From contig CAKTHW010000031.1 in the NCBI GenBank assembly GCA_934565425.1, positions 1-17,466 on the forward strand: a DNA stretch of 17,466 bases, written 5' to 3'. The translations under genes and the position numbers were made by a program. This document shows, in pieces, positions 1 through 7,155 of the stretch (the stretch's first letter is position 1; every line of letters begins with the position of its first letter). The stretch is from an uncultured Oscillospiraceae bacterium (GTDB taxonomy: Bacteria; Bacillota; Clostridia; Oscillospirales; Oscillospiraceae). The notes beneath the pieces were generated by a model. The model was not told the DNA's origin and searched no databases. It saw only the letters and a program-made list of their open reading frames with translations.

Positions 1-905
1 ATCTTAGAAAGCCGATGCCCCTCGCTGACGATGATGGACAGCCCTTTCTGGATGCTCTCCGGGTCTGCCACCTCGCCGGACAGCAGCGTCTCGCTCCAGC
101 CGTTGATGGCGGTCAGAGGGGTGCGCAGCTCGTGGGAGACGGAGGAGATGAACTCGGTCTGCATTTTGTTGTTCTGGCTGATCTTCTGGGACATCTCATT
201 GATGGTGTTGGCCAGCTCCCCGATCTCGTCGTCATATTTCGGCTCGATCTGAATCCCATAGCTGCCTGCGGCGATGCGTTTTGCAGTCTCCGTGATGCTG
301 GCCATAGGCTCCACGATGGAGCGGATAAAGTACAGGTTGGTCACATACACCATGGCCACCGCCGCCAGACTCACCCCCAGGGCGATGAGGATGAGCAGCA
401 AAAATTGATGATCCACCAGCTCCAAGCTGGACACCAGCCGCACGACGCCTTTGATCTCGTCCCCGTAGAAGATGGGGGAGGATACCGCCATGATGCGCTC
501 GCCCGTGGCGGGGTTCTGTCCCGACCAGGAGGAGACCTCCTGGCGCTTGATGGCAGAGGTGATGTCTGCCGTGTCCGGACTGCCGCCGGAGGTGAGGCCG
601 TAGGAGGACAGGACGATCTGGCCGGAGGTGTTGATGAATTGCAGCTCCAGAGATTCCTGCTTGTCGAAGTCGTTGACGTAGTAGTTGGCCATCTCCAGAT
701 ACACCTGCTCCGACGTGGCGTAGTTGGAGAAAAAGTCGCTGACCGAAGTGGCTCGAGTCTGCATAGCGGAGCAGATGCTGTTATAATAGTAGTTCCCCAC
801 AAAGGCGGAGAAGGCGGTCACAGCCAACAGCAACACAAAGAAGACCATGCCGATGCTGTTGACCATCCAGCGCCGGCGAATGCCTTTATTGATTCCTCTT
901 TTCAT
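1..905 (-). CDS. Sensor histidine kinase, C-terminus cut by window edge
   Basis: Membrane sensor kinase, presumably the partner of the response regulator encoded just upstream. 301 residues are visible. TM1 is about residues 17-38, followed by an extracytoplasmic sensing domain of roughly 125 residues. TM2 is about 168-193, then a HAMP-like linker (about 190-245). The HisKA H-box SSVSHELRTPLTAI has the phospho-acceptor His at residue 258. The ATPase domain (N, G1, F and G2 boxes) lies beyond the left edge, so completeness cannot be judged. The ATG at 905 was chosen because other nearby ATG/GTG codons upstream run into stops; its ribosome site is weak (GGGATGAG). It lies 49 nt after the regulator stop codon, which suggests cotranscription and perhaps translational coupling. 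The order lipoprotein, regulator, kinase resembles PhoPR/ResDE-like systems. The signal sensed is unknown. Confidence 0.93.
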   Translation of the reverse strand, partial: MKRGINKGIRRRWMVNSIGMVFFVLLLAVTAFSAFVGNYYYNSICSAMQTRATSVSDFFSNYATSEQVYLEMANYYVNDFDKQESLELQFINTSGQIVLSSYGLTSGGSPDTADITSAIKRQEVSSWSGQNPATGERIMAVSSPIFYGDEIKGVVRLVSSLELVDHQFLLLILIALGVSLAAVAMVYVTNLYFIRSIVEPMASITETAKRIAAGSYGIQIEPKYDDEIGELANTINEMSQKISQNNKMQTEFISSVSHELRTPLTAINGWSETLLSGEVADPESIQKGLSIIVSEGHRLSK

Positions 906-954
906 AGGCAGCTCATCCCATCACAGGGAGCCGGATAGGGTTCCGGCATCACAG

Positions 955-1644
955 TTAAAATCCCCATTTGTATCCATAACCCCAAACGGTGGTGATATAG
1001 GTGGGATTGGTGGGGTCGTCCTCCACCTTGAGACGCAGACGGCGGATGTTCACGTCCACGATCTTCACTTCCCCATAGTAGTCCCGCCCCCAGACGGACT
1101 CCAAAATCTCATCCCGAGACAGGGCTTTGCCTGGGTTGTCCATAAACAGCTTGATGACCGAGTATTCCACCTGGGTCAGCTTGATGCGATTGCCATTCTT
1201 CTCCAGCGTCCGGTTCCGGGTGTTGAGCAGGAAGGGCGGCTGAGAGATCTCACCGCTGTCCATCTGCTTCTCCTCTCCGCCGCTGCGGCGGTACAGAGCG
1301 TCCACCCGAGCGGTCAGCTCTGCCGGGGAGAAGGGCTTGGTCACGTAGTCGTCCGCGCCGGTCATCAGGCCGGTCACCTTGTCCATCTCCAGCGTCCGAG
1401 CGGTGAGCATGATGATGCCCATCTTGGAGTTGGTGGCACGGATGCGGCGGCAGACTTCAAAGCCGTCGATGCCGGGCAGGTTCACGTCCAGCAGGGCGAT
1501 GCGGGTCTCCGGGTGTTCTTTCAGGATTTCCAGCGCCTCCTCCCCGGTGGTAGCCTCCAGGGTGTCGTAGCCGGCGCGGTTCAGATTGAGGACGACAAAA
1601 CTGCGAATGTTGTCTTCATCCTCCAAAACAAGTACCTTTCGCAT
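955..1644 (-). CDS. OmpR/PhoB-family response regulator
   Basis: DNA-binding response regulator of 229 aa. The N-terminal receiver domain (about 1-118) has the acidic pair near E8-E10, phospho-acceptor D53 in LLDVNLPGIDG, switch T81 and conserved K103 in the TKPF motif. The C-terminal winged helix (about 135-229) contains LTQVEYSVIKLF, the recognition region VDVNIRRLRLK, and ends with the wing TVWGYGYKWGF. The start is the ATG at 1644, preceded by GGAGGTCA at good spacing. The frame stays open further upstream but overlaps the preceding gene there. It sits 47 nt after the lipoprotein gene and 49 nt before the kinase gene. OmpR-type regulators bind 11-bp-spaced direct repeats, and such a repeat lies upstream of the operon promoter, so autoregulation is a reasonable inference. 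Confidence 0.95.
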   Translation of the reverse strand: MRKVLVLEDEDNIRSFVVLNLNRAGYDTLEATTGEEALEILKEHPETRIALLDVNLPGIDGFEVCRRIRATNSKMGIIMLTARTLEMDKVTGLMTGADDYVTKPFSPAELTARVDALYRRSGGEEKQMDSGEISQPPFLLNTRNRTLEKNGNRIKLTQVEYSVIKLFMDNPGKALSRDEILESVWGRDYYGEVKIVDVNIRRLRLKVEDDPTNPTYITTVWGYGYKWGF

Positions 1645-1691
1645 GAAAATGACCTCCAAATATGTAAAAACGATACCGATTCGTAACAGAT

Positions 1692-3077
1692 TCAGTTGGT
1701 GGACCAGTGGGGCTGGATCAGGTGGAACTGCTCCTTCAGCGTGTCCTCCGTCAGCCCGCAGTCCCAGTTGCAGTCGAAAAACTCTGCCGAGTAGATGGTG
1801 CCCGGCGTAGAGCGCAGGACGAACCGACCACTCTTCTGTGCCCGGTCGATGCGGGTCTGCCGGTCGCTGCTGGTGGTGCGGTAGATGGCCAGGAAGGGGA
1901 CGGGAGTGTCCTTCTGGGTGCCCCGGTAGTAGAACACGATGGTGTGCTCCACCGTCAGGCTGGACGTGTTCTCCGTCCGCATCAGGCTGATGTGTCCCGT
2001 CCAGTGGTCGGGCACCACCAGATACCACCCGTCGTTGGTGTTGTGATAGGTGACGCAGGCCATGTGGAAGGCGCCGGAGATGTCGTACTGCTGCCAGTGG
2101 AGGGAGTAGAATTTCTCCTTCCCGGCGGACTGCCCATAGCTCTCCACCAAGGAGGGGATGGGGATCTCCACGATGCCGTCCGAGTTGATGTCCTGCTCCT
2201 GGGTCAGGTTGTTGCGCAGGGTGGACGAGCTGTTCAGCTCTCCCTTGCCCATGGAGATGTTGGTCAGGTCGTCATCATGGACCGCCAGAATGTCTGTGAT
2301 GACCGTAGAGGTGCTGGCCTCACCGTTGGGCGCCAGGGCGGAACCGGTGACGTAGAGGGCGGTGTGCCGGTTGGGCAGGGGGGAACAAGTGACGCGGTCA
2401 ATAGAACTGAGTTTTTTGGACAGGAAGACGCTGTTGTGCATGGCCATCATGCCGCCCTCGGCGATGTAATAATCGGCTCGGTTGCTATCCTGATCTGAGC
2501 TGTGGAGCTGGATGAGAACGATCTCGTCATTGCCGTCCTGGTTCAGGTCGTCCACAGTGTATTTGGTGTAGGTGGAGCTGCTGAGCATTTCCGTCAGGTT
2601 GTAGTTGTCCAGGGAGTAGGCGGACAGGGCGTAGACGGTGGGGGAGAGCTGCCAGCTGATGAGCAGTTCCCGCATGGAGTCCGCGCCGCCCTGGAGCTGG
2701 CAGACCACCACTGAGTTGATGGCGGTGCCGTTGCCCTCGATGACCAACGCGGGGGCGTAGCGGTCTGGCTCGGTCTGCCGGAAGATGTAGATTTTCAAGG
2801 ACTGGCTTTCTGCCGAGCTGTCCCGGAAGAAGGCGATGGCTTCGTCGGTGCCGTCGTTGTCCAGGTCGGTGAGCTGGACGGACTGGAGATTGGAGCCGGT
2901 GAGGGGAGCGGAGTACTCCAGACCCTGGTCCAGGATGTTCTCCAGACAGGTCTGCAGGCTCTCGTATTCCGCAGACGCCTTGGGCAGCTGATACAGATCC
3001 TCGCCGGACTTGAGCCCGCACCCGGTGAGGGTGATGGCGGTCAGGCAGGCCAGCAGCAGGGATAATAGGTTTCGCAT
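1692..3077 (-). CDS. Lipoprotein with Asp-rich calcium-type loops (FG-GAP/VCBS-like)
   Basis: Predicted secreted lipoprotein of 461 aa. The signal peptide is MRNLLSLLLACLTAITLTGC, with lipobox LTGC and lipidated Cys20. The mature part holds three Asp-rich loops of the DxDxDG type: DLDNDGTDEA (71-80), DLNQDGNDEI (177-186) and DINSDGIVEI (296-305). Such loops are typical of FG-GAP/VCBS or EF-hand-like repeats that bind calcium and fold as beta-propeller blades. No catalytic motif was recognised. The ATG at 3077 has a strong site (AGGAG, 9 nt upstream). It is the first gene of the operon with the response regulator and kinase, so it may act as an extracytoplasmic partner of the sensor or be its main output. 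That role is inference. The protein itself is hypothetical. Confidence 0.85.
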   Translation of the reverse strand: MRNLLSLLLACLTAITLTGCGLKSGEDLYQLPKASAEYESLQTCLENILDQGLEYSAPLTGSNLQSVQLTDLDNDGTDEAIAFFRDSSAESQSLKIYIFRQTEPDRYAPALVIEGNGTAINSVVVCQLQGGADSMRELLISWQLSPTVYALSAYSLDNYNLTEMLSSSTYTKYTVDDLNQDGNDEIVLIQLHSSDQDSNRADYYIAEGGMMAMHNSVFLSKKLSSIDRVTCSPLPNRHTALYVTGSALAPNGEASTSTVITDILAVHDDDLTNISMGKGELNSSSTLRNNLTQEQDINSDGIVEIPIPSLVESYGQSAGKEKFYSLHWQQYDISGAFHMACVTYHNTNDGWYLVVPDHWTGHISLMRTENTSSLTVEHTIVFYYRGTQKDTPVPFLAIYRTTSSDRQTRIDRAQKSGRFVLRSTPGTIYSAEFFDCNWDCGLTEDTLKEQFHLIQPHWSTN

Positions 3078-3175
3078 GGTGTTTTCTCCTGAAGATCAGG
3101 TGGATCCCGATGGTTGATGACGAACGGAAGGGCATTGGGACACAGCGGACACAATGCCGCAAGGATACAACTTAC

Positions 3176-3204
3176 ATTTTAGCATAAAAGGGGGGGAATT
3201 CCTA
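3176..3204 (-). promoter_or_regulatory. Putative promoter of the lipoprotein/two-component operon
   Basis: On the minus strand TAAAAT (3176-3181) makes a good -10 box about 100 nt before the lipoprotein start. The matching -35 position (3199-3204) reads TAGGAA, which is poor. A weak -35 directly below direct repeats fits a promoter that needs an activator. Confidence 0.45.
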
Positions 3205-3206
3205 CA

Positions 3207-3239
3207 CCAATTTCTAGCCAATTTCTCGCCAAAGAAATT
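3207..3239 (-). promoter_or_regulatory. Tandem 11-nt direct repeats, putative response-regulator box
   Basis: On the plus strand CCAATTTCTAG (3207-3217) is followed directly by CCAATTTCTCG (3218-3228) and by a degraded third copy starting CCAAAG (3229-3239). Read on the minus strand, AGAAATTGG recurs every 11 nt just upstream of the poor -35. OmpR/PhoB-type regulators bind direct repeats with this period. The link to the regulator at 955-1644 is inferred. Confidence 0.5.
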
Positions 3240-3250
3240 CCGTTTTTCTA

Positions 3251-3279
3251 TTGCCTTTTTCCGGTTCATCCTGTATAAT
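3251..3279 (+). promoter_or_regulatory. Promoter of tRNA-Leu
   Basis: TTGCCT (3251-3256) and TATAAT (3274-3279) are separated by exactly 17 nt, about 33 nt before the mature tRNA 5' end. This matches a sigma-A promoter well. Confidence 0.8.
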
Positions 3280-3312
3280 AGCCAATGCAGTCCATCGACA
3301 GGTGGACACTGC

Positions 3313-3399
3313 GCCGGTGTGTTGGAACTGGTAGACGAGGTGGACTCAAAATCCATTGCCAGCGATGGCGTGCGGGTTCGATTCCCGCCACCGGTACCA
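3313..3399 (+). tRNA. tRNA-Leu (anticodon CAA)
   Basis: An 87-nt class II tRNA. The acceptor stem GCCGGTG (3313-3319) pairs with CACCGGT (3389-3395, one G-U), followed by discriminator A and an encoded CCA. The D-arm contains GGTAGACGAG. The anticodon stem GTGGA/TCCAT encloses the loop CTCAAAA, giving anticodon CAA, which reads UUG. The long variable arm (TTGCCAGCGATGGCG region) is characteristic of leucine tRNAs. The T-arm is GCGGG, TTCGATT, CCCGC. It has its own promoter and terminator and is a single-gene unit. Confidence 0.95.
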
Positions 3400-3438
3400 T
3401 CCCCATGGATGCTTGCATCCATGGGGATCCCTTTTTTA
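3399..3438 (+). terminator. Intrinsic terminator of tRNA-Leu
   Basis: A perfect inverted repeat, ATCCCCATGGATG (3399-3411) with CATCCATGGGGAT (3416-3428), and a 4-nt loop. It is followed by CCC and a run of six T (3432-3437). It begins at the last base of the tRNA CCA end. Confidence 0.9.
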
Positions 3439-3442
3439 TTTG

Positions 3443-3688
3443 ACTTGCTCGGGGCAAGTGAATTGCCCCTGCGCCAAGGTTTTGCTGCGCAAAACGCTTG
3501 GACGCGCCACCCGGCGCGATTTTGGGTTCCGCTCCCGTTGGTCGCTCCACCCTTCGGTGATTTCACATCCTCGGGCGGAGTAAATCCGCCCTGCGGGAAC
3601 ACGGCTGCGCCGAGATTCACGGCGGACTCCCGCCGAATTTCTTCTGTAGCCATAGCATACAGCATTTTGTGTCCTATTTGATGGACAC
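3443..3688. repeat. Non-coding hairpin cluster between tRNA-Leu and the kinase operon
   Basis: This fills most of the 340-nt stretch without a gene. Successive inverted repeats are ACTTGC/GCAAGT (3443-3459), overlapping GGGGCAA/TTGCCCC (3451-3469), CCAAG/CTTGG enclosing TTTTGC/GCAAAA (3474-3501), CGCGCC/GGCGCG (3503-3518), GGGCGGA/TCCGCCC (3573-3591), CGGCGG/CCGCCG (3620-3635) and GTGTCC/GGACAC (3669-3688). Open frames cross it on both strands but have no ribosome site and run over the tRNA, so it is called non-coding. It may be a dispersed intergenic repeat or a structured RNA; the sequence alone does not decide. Confidence 0.5.
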
Positions 3689-3704
3689 CGGACAATAAAA
3701 ATCG

Positions 3705-3743
3705 AAAAAACCGGACAGGAACCATTCTCCTGTCCGGTTTTTT
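3705..3743. terminator. Bidirectional terminator at the end of the flavoprotein/ABC/kinase operon
   Basis: CCGGACAGGA (3711-3720) and TCCTGTCCGG (3728-3737) pair around a 7-nt loop. They are flanked by six A on the left and six T on the right, so it can work on both strands. Its main use is probably leftward, ending the operon whose last stop codon overlaps its edge. Confidence 0.9.
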
Positions 3744-4632
3744 ACATCTCTTGTGGAAAAGCAACTCGGATACGCAGCTGCCCTTCCTCATAAGTCGCCG
3801 TGATGACCCCGCCCATCTCCTCGGTCAGCAGTTTGGCGATGGACAGCCCCAGGCCGGTGCTGCTGCGGGCGGTCTCTACGGTGTAGAAGCGGTCGAACAG
3901 ACGTTCTGTCTGCACCTGGTCCAGCCCACTGGCGTGGTTGGAAAAGGTGACTGCCCCGTCCGCCGTCAAGGTCACCTGCAAGTCCCCGTCGGAGTATTTC
4001 ACGGCGTTGTCAAGGAGATTGCCAAAGACCCGACGCAGTGCGGTGGGGTCGGCGTGACCGTATACCGGCGTGTCCGGCAGGTGCAGCTCAGGTGTGATGC
4101 CGCGCTGGGTGAGCGGGGCGTAAAAGGCGTCCAGTCTGGTGGTCAGGCTGTCCTTCAGGTTCACTGGCTGGCAGGCGAGCTGGGGCAGGGTGGCGGTGAT
4201 GACCGAATAGCGGAACAGCTCTTCTGTCAGTGTCCGCAGGGCATCGGTGCGCTCCCGGAGGATGGTCAAGTAGCGGCGGACGGTGGGGGAGGCGTCCTGC
4301 TGCTCCAATAAGTCCAGATACCCACAGAGGGAGGTCAACGGCGTCCGCAGGTCGTGGGAGATGTTGGTGATGGCCGCCTTCAACTCCTGGTCGCCCTGCT
4401 GCAACCGCCGTCGCTCTTCTCGCAGACCGCGCAGCTCCTGATTCAGCACCACCGCCAGCCCACGCAGGTGCCGGTCGCCGGTGGAGACGGTGAGCAGGGT
4501 GTTGGTGTCCAGCGCCAGATGGGCTTGAAAGGAAGCGCCCAGCGCGTCCATCTGCCGGTGCAGCAGCCACAGCCGCAAGGCCAACCCGACCACCGCCAAC
4601 AGCAGCACACCGCACAACATCCAAGCCACCAT
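3742..4632 (-). CDS. Sensor histidine kinase of an ABC-transporter-linked two-component system
   Basis: A small sensor kinase of 296 aa. One N-terminal TM segment (about 3-24) is followed by a short cytoplasmic linker, with no sizeable extracellular sensor. The H-box ISHDLRTPLTSL has His93. The N-box NLLDNAVKYS has N205, D208 and N209. The F-box region is ERLFDRFYTVE and the G2 box STGLGLSIAKLL spans about 258-269. The usual DxGxG of the G1 box is not evident; the region reads SNHASGLDQ. I have seen this variant in Firmicutes kinases tied to peptide-transport operons, so it need not mean loss of activity. The start at 4632 has GAGG close upstream. It is the last gene of the operon, 15 nt after the permease. 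Kinases of this short type often sense through their transporter, as in BceS; that is inferred here. Confidence 0.92.
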   Translation of the reverse strand: MVAWMLCGVLLLAVVGLALRLWLLHRQMDALGASFQAHLALDTNTLLTVSTGDRHLRGLAVVLNQELRGLREERRRLQQGDQELKAAITNISHDLRTPLTSLCGYLDLLEQQDASPTVRRYLTILRERTDALRTLTEELFRYSVITATLPQLACQPVNLKDSLTTRLDAFYAPLTQRGITPELHLPDTPVYGHADPTALRRVFGNLLDNAVKYSDGDLQVTLTADGAVTFSNHASGLDQVQTERLFDRFYTVETARSSTGLGLSIAKLLTEEMGGVITATYEEGQLRIRVAFPQEM

Positions 4633-4647
4633 ATCCTCACCCGTCCT

Positions 4648-5490
4648 TTATCGCAATTCTTTCCACTGGAACCGCCGCACGCCAAACCAGGTGGTGCCCA
4701 CCAGCACCAGCAGCGAACACACCGGCAGCAGTACCATGTGCTCCACCCCTTGTTCGCAGAGCAGCACCCCCTGTCCGCCCGGCAGCAGACAGAGCGCCAG
4801 TTCCAGCACCACACGGGCGGTGCCGCCCACATATTTCCCGTTCCGCGGCACGTAGGTCACCAGCTCGCCCGTGGCCTTGTCCGGAACGGTCATCAGGCCA
4901 GTGGGGATCAGGTACGGCTCGGAAAAGTGGTCATAGAGCACCATACCCACGATGACCATGGACACCACTGCACCCAGGCAGAGCAGATAGGCGGCCGATC
5001 TGCTGTTGACCAGGCTGGCCAGCAGCGTACACAGCGCCGCCAGCGCCAGCACCATCAGCAGACTGGCAAACACATAGCACACCAGCATCCCGTCAGACAG
5101 CCCCGGCCGCCCCAGCAGAGGCAGTCCCACCGCCAGGTTCAGCAGCAGCCACACTCCGGTGACCGCCAGCCCCGCCAGGCTGGCACAGCACAGCTTGCTC
5201 CCATACACCGCCCGACGGCTGTGGCCGCAGATGAGGGGATTGCGCAGGGTGCCGAACTCGTAGTCGCACCCCCACAGGTGAGCGGTGAACAGCCCCACGA
5301 AAACGCCCATCAGCGGTGCATATCCGAACATCCGTGCCACCAGCTTGAACACATAGGCGTTGGTCAGATTGGTGCCAAAGTAGCCGTTGAGCAGGATGGT
5401 CAGCGCCAAGAGGGCTGCCGCCGCCAGCTCCACCCAGAACAGCCTTCCGCGGAAGGTACGGCGCAGCTGCGCCCGCAGCAGATTACCCAT
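4648..5490 (-). CDS. ABC-2 type permease (BcrB/LanE-like)
   Basis: Integral membrane subunit of an ABC exporter, 280 aa with about six TM segments. The first is about residues 17-36. The conserved ABC-2 motif appears as DYEFGTLRNPLICGHSRR near 76-93. C-terminal TM segments end before WFGVRRFQWKELR. The start is the ATG at 5490 rather than the GTG three codons earlier, because GGGAGGTGA lies at ideal spacing before it. Its first codons overlap the end of the ATPase gene by 8 nt, a classic translationally coupled pair. Only one permease is present, so it probably homodimerises. The family includes bacitracin and lantibiotic self-protection transporters; the substrate here is unknown. Confidence 0.9.
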   Translation of the reverse strand: MGNLLRAQLRRTFRGRLFWVELAAAALLALTILLNGYFGTNLTNAYVFKLVARMFGYAPLMGVFVGLFTAHLWGCDYEFGTLRNPLICGHSRRAVYGSKLCCASLAGLAVTGVWLLLNLAVGLPLLGRPGLSDGMLVCYVFASLLMVLALAALCTLLASLVNSRSAAYLLCLGAVVSMVIVGMVLYDHFSEPYLIPTGLMTVPDKATGELVTYVPRNGKYVGGTARVVLELALCLLPGGQGVLLCEQGVEHMVLLPVCSLLVLVGTTWFGVRRFQWKELR

Positions 5491-6397
5491 GCCGCTCACC
5501 TCCCAACAGCTCCAGGAAGAACCCTTCCAACGACTCCTCCCGCTCCGTCATGGTGCGCACCTCGCAGTGCTCCCGTGCCAGCGCTTGGGTCAGCTGGGTG
5601 ACATTCACCTGGGCGAAGAGGTCGGCCTGGGTGTCCGAGCGAATTTGGTACTCCACACCCAACTCATCCAACACCCGTGCCAGCACCGTAGTGTCCGAGA
5701 CCGTCACCTGCACACACTTCCGGCAGGCGGCCTCCAACTCCAGAGCGCTCATCTGGCGTACCATGCGCCCCTGGTCCAAAAAGCCATACCAGGTGGCGAC
5801 CCGGGACAGCTCGTCCAAAATGTGGCTGGACAGCAGCACCGTGATGCCTTGCTCCCGGTTCAGCTTCAAAATGAGCTCCCGTAGCTCGATGATGCCCTGG
5901 GGGTCCAGCCCGTTGGTGGGCTCGTCCAGCACCAGGAAATCCGGGTCGCCAGCCAGCGCCACCGCAATGCCCAGCCGCTGCCGCATCCCCAATGAGAAAT
6001 GCTTGACCTTCTTCGGACCAGTATCCGCCAGCCCTACCAGACGCAGCAGCCGGTCGATGCCGTCATAGGAGGGCATCCCCAGCACCTGATATTGCAGCCG
6101 CAGGTTCTCTTCCGCCGACACATCCCAATAAAGAGCAGGGGTCTCCACCACTGCACCCATCCGCCGCCGGGAACGGGCGATGTCCGGGCTGGTGTGAGGG
6201 ACGCCGTACAGGGTGTAGTCCCCGTCCGTGGGGGCTTGCAGACCGCAGATGAGCCGGATGAGGGTGGTCTTGCCGGCGCCGTTCTTGCCCACTAGGCCGT
6301 AGATGGCGCCTTTGGGGATGGCCATGGTGAGACCGTCCAACGCACTGCCCTGGCGATAGGTTTTTCGCAATGCATGGGTCTCCAACACGTATTCCAT
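5483..6397 (-). CDS. ABC transporter ATPase (BcrA/lantibiotic-immunity type)
   Basis: Nucleotide-binding subunit of 304 aa, the usual length for the BcrA/SpaF-like group. Walker A is GKNGAGKTT (37-45), the signature region FSLGMRQR (134-141), Walker B FLVLDEP (154-160) followed by a D-loop with GLDP, and the switch His192 lies in LLSSHILDE. The C-terminal about 90 residues are a family-specific extension that probably contacts the permease. The start is the ATG at 6397 with AGGAGG upstream. It overlaps the permease gene by 8 nt. An 89-nt gap separates it from the response-regulator gene, with CTCAAC direct repeats in the gap. Peptide-antibiotic export is the family role; the actual substrate is not visible. 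Confidence 0.94.
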   Translation of the reverse strand: MEYVLETHALRKTYRQGSALDGLTMAIPKGAIYGLVGKNGAGKTTLIRLICGLQAPTDGDYTLYGVPHTSPDIARSRRRMGAVVETPALYWDVSAEENLRLQYQVLGMPSYDGIDRLLRLVGLADTGPKKVKHFSLGMRQRLGIAVALAGDPDFLVLDEPTNGLDPQGIIELRELILKLNREQGITVLLSSHILDELSRVATWYGFLDQGRMVRQMSALELEAACRKCVQVTVSDTTVLARVLDELGVEYQIRSDTQADLFAQVNVTQLTQALAREHCEVRTMTEREESLEGFFLELLGGERHG

Positions 6398-6428
6398 CAA
6401 AATCAGCCTCCTTTCGCTTGCTGTCCCT

Positions 6429-6485
6429 AGGATAGCAGGCAAAGGTTGAGAAAGGGGGGCAGAAACCCGTTGAGATTTGGTTGAG
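6429..6485 (-). promoter_or_regulatory. CTCAAC direct repeats and weak -10 before the ABC genes
   Basis: In the 89-nt gap before the ATPase gene, CTCAAC occurs three times on the minus strand (6480-6485, 6469-6474, 6445-6450). The first two are 11 nt apart and the third is a further 24 nt on. Downstream lies TATCCT (6429-6434), a possible -10 with no good -35. Direct repeats of 11-bp period upstream of a weak promoter are typical of OmpR-family targets such as SpaR/NisR sites. An internal promoter driven by the regulator encoded just upstream is inferred. Confidence 0.4.
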
Positions 6486-6486
6486 T

Positions 6487-7155
6487 TTAGGGCGACGCCA
6501 TCTTGAACCCGATGCCCCACACTGATTCAATGTACTCCCGCTCTCCCGCCTGTCGCAGCTTGCCCCGCAGGTGGCTCATGTGTGTTTTCAGGGAGCTTTC
6601 GGTGCAGTCCGGCGTGTCGGCTGCAATCTGTTCCAAAATGACCGGCTTGGCGAAGACCTGGTTGGGACGCTGTATCAATAATTTCAGGATAGCGTACTCC
6701 GTCTTGGTCAGCGCCACCGGCACCCCACCCACCGTCACCGCCCGAGCGGCCGTGTCCAGGGTCAGCCCGCCGTGGGTGTAGACCGGCAGGGCGGCGGGAG
6801 TGGGCCGCTGCCGCAGCTGGACAGCGATGCGCGCCAGCAGCTCGCTGGTGTCGAAGGGTTTGGTCAGATAGTCCACCGCACCGCCCAGCAGCAGGCTCAC
6901 CTTGTCCGCCACGTCCGCCTTGGCGCTGAGGACGATGACGGGGAACTGGCTCAGCTGAGGCAGCAGCTCCTCTCCAGACAGCCCTGGCAGCATCAAGTCC
7001 AGCAAGATCAGGTCAGGTCGCTGGGTCTTGAGCAGCAAAAGGGCTTCCGTGCCGGAGTAGGCCCGCAAGGTGTCGTACCCAGCGCCGGTCAGCACCTCCT
7101 CCACCAGATTGCCGATGGAAACGTCGTCGTCGATGATGAGGATGCGCTTATTCAT
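6487..7155 (-). CDS. OmpR-family response regulator of the ABC-linked system
   Basis: A 222-aa regulator. The receiver domain (1-115) has acidic residues D9-D11, phospho-acceptor D53 in LLDLMLPGLSG, Ser77 at the switch position and K99 in LTKPF. The C-terminal winged helix (about 125-222) includes LTKTEYAILKLL, SSLKTHMSHLRGKL and the wing ESVWGIGFKM. The ATG at 7155 overlaps the end of the membrane-flavodoxin gene by 8 nt and is preceded by AAGGGA. The partner kinase lies three genes downstream, after the ABC transporter. That order is found in transporter-linked systems in which regulator, transporter and kinase are cotranscribed. Confidence 0.94.
   Translation of the reverse strand: MNKRILIIDDDVSIGNLVEEVLTGAGYDTLRAYSGTEALLLLKTQRPDLILLDLMLPGLSGEELLPQLSQFPVIVLSAKADVADKVSLLLGGAVDYLTKPFDTSELLARIAVQLRQRPTPAALPVYTHGGLTLDTAARAVTVGGVPVALTKTEYAILKLLIQRPNQVFAKPVILEQIAADTPDCTESSLKTHMSHLRGKLRQAGEREYIESVWGIGFKMASP

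Noticed and set aside
3096..3791. Open frame of 231 codons on the minus strand across the hairpin block and the tRNA
   Set aside because: It runs antisense through tRNA-Leu and two terminators, has no ribosome site and its composition follows the inverted repeats.
4354..5601. Open frame of 415 codons opposite the kinase, permease and ATPase genes
   Set aside because: Gln/His-rich shadow crossing three well-supported genes.
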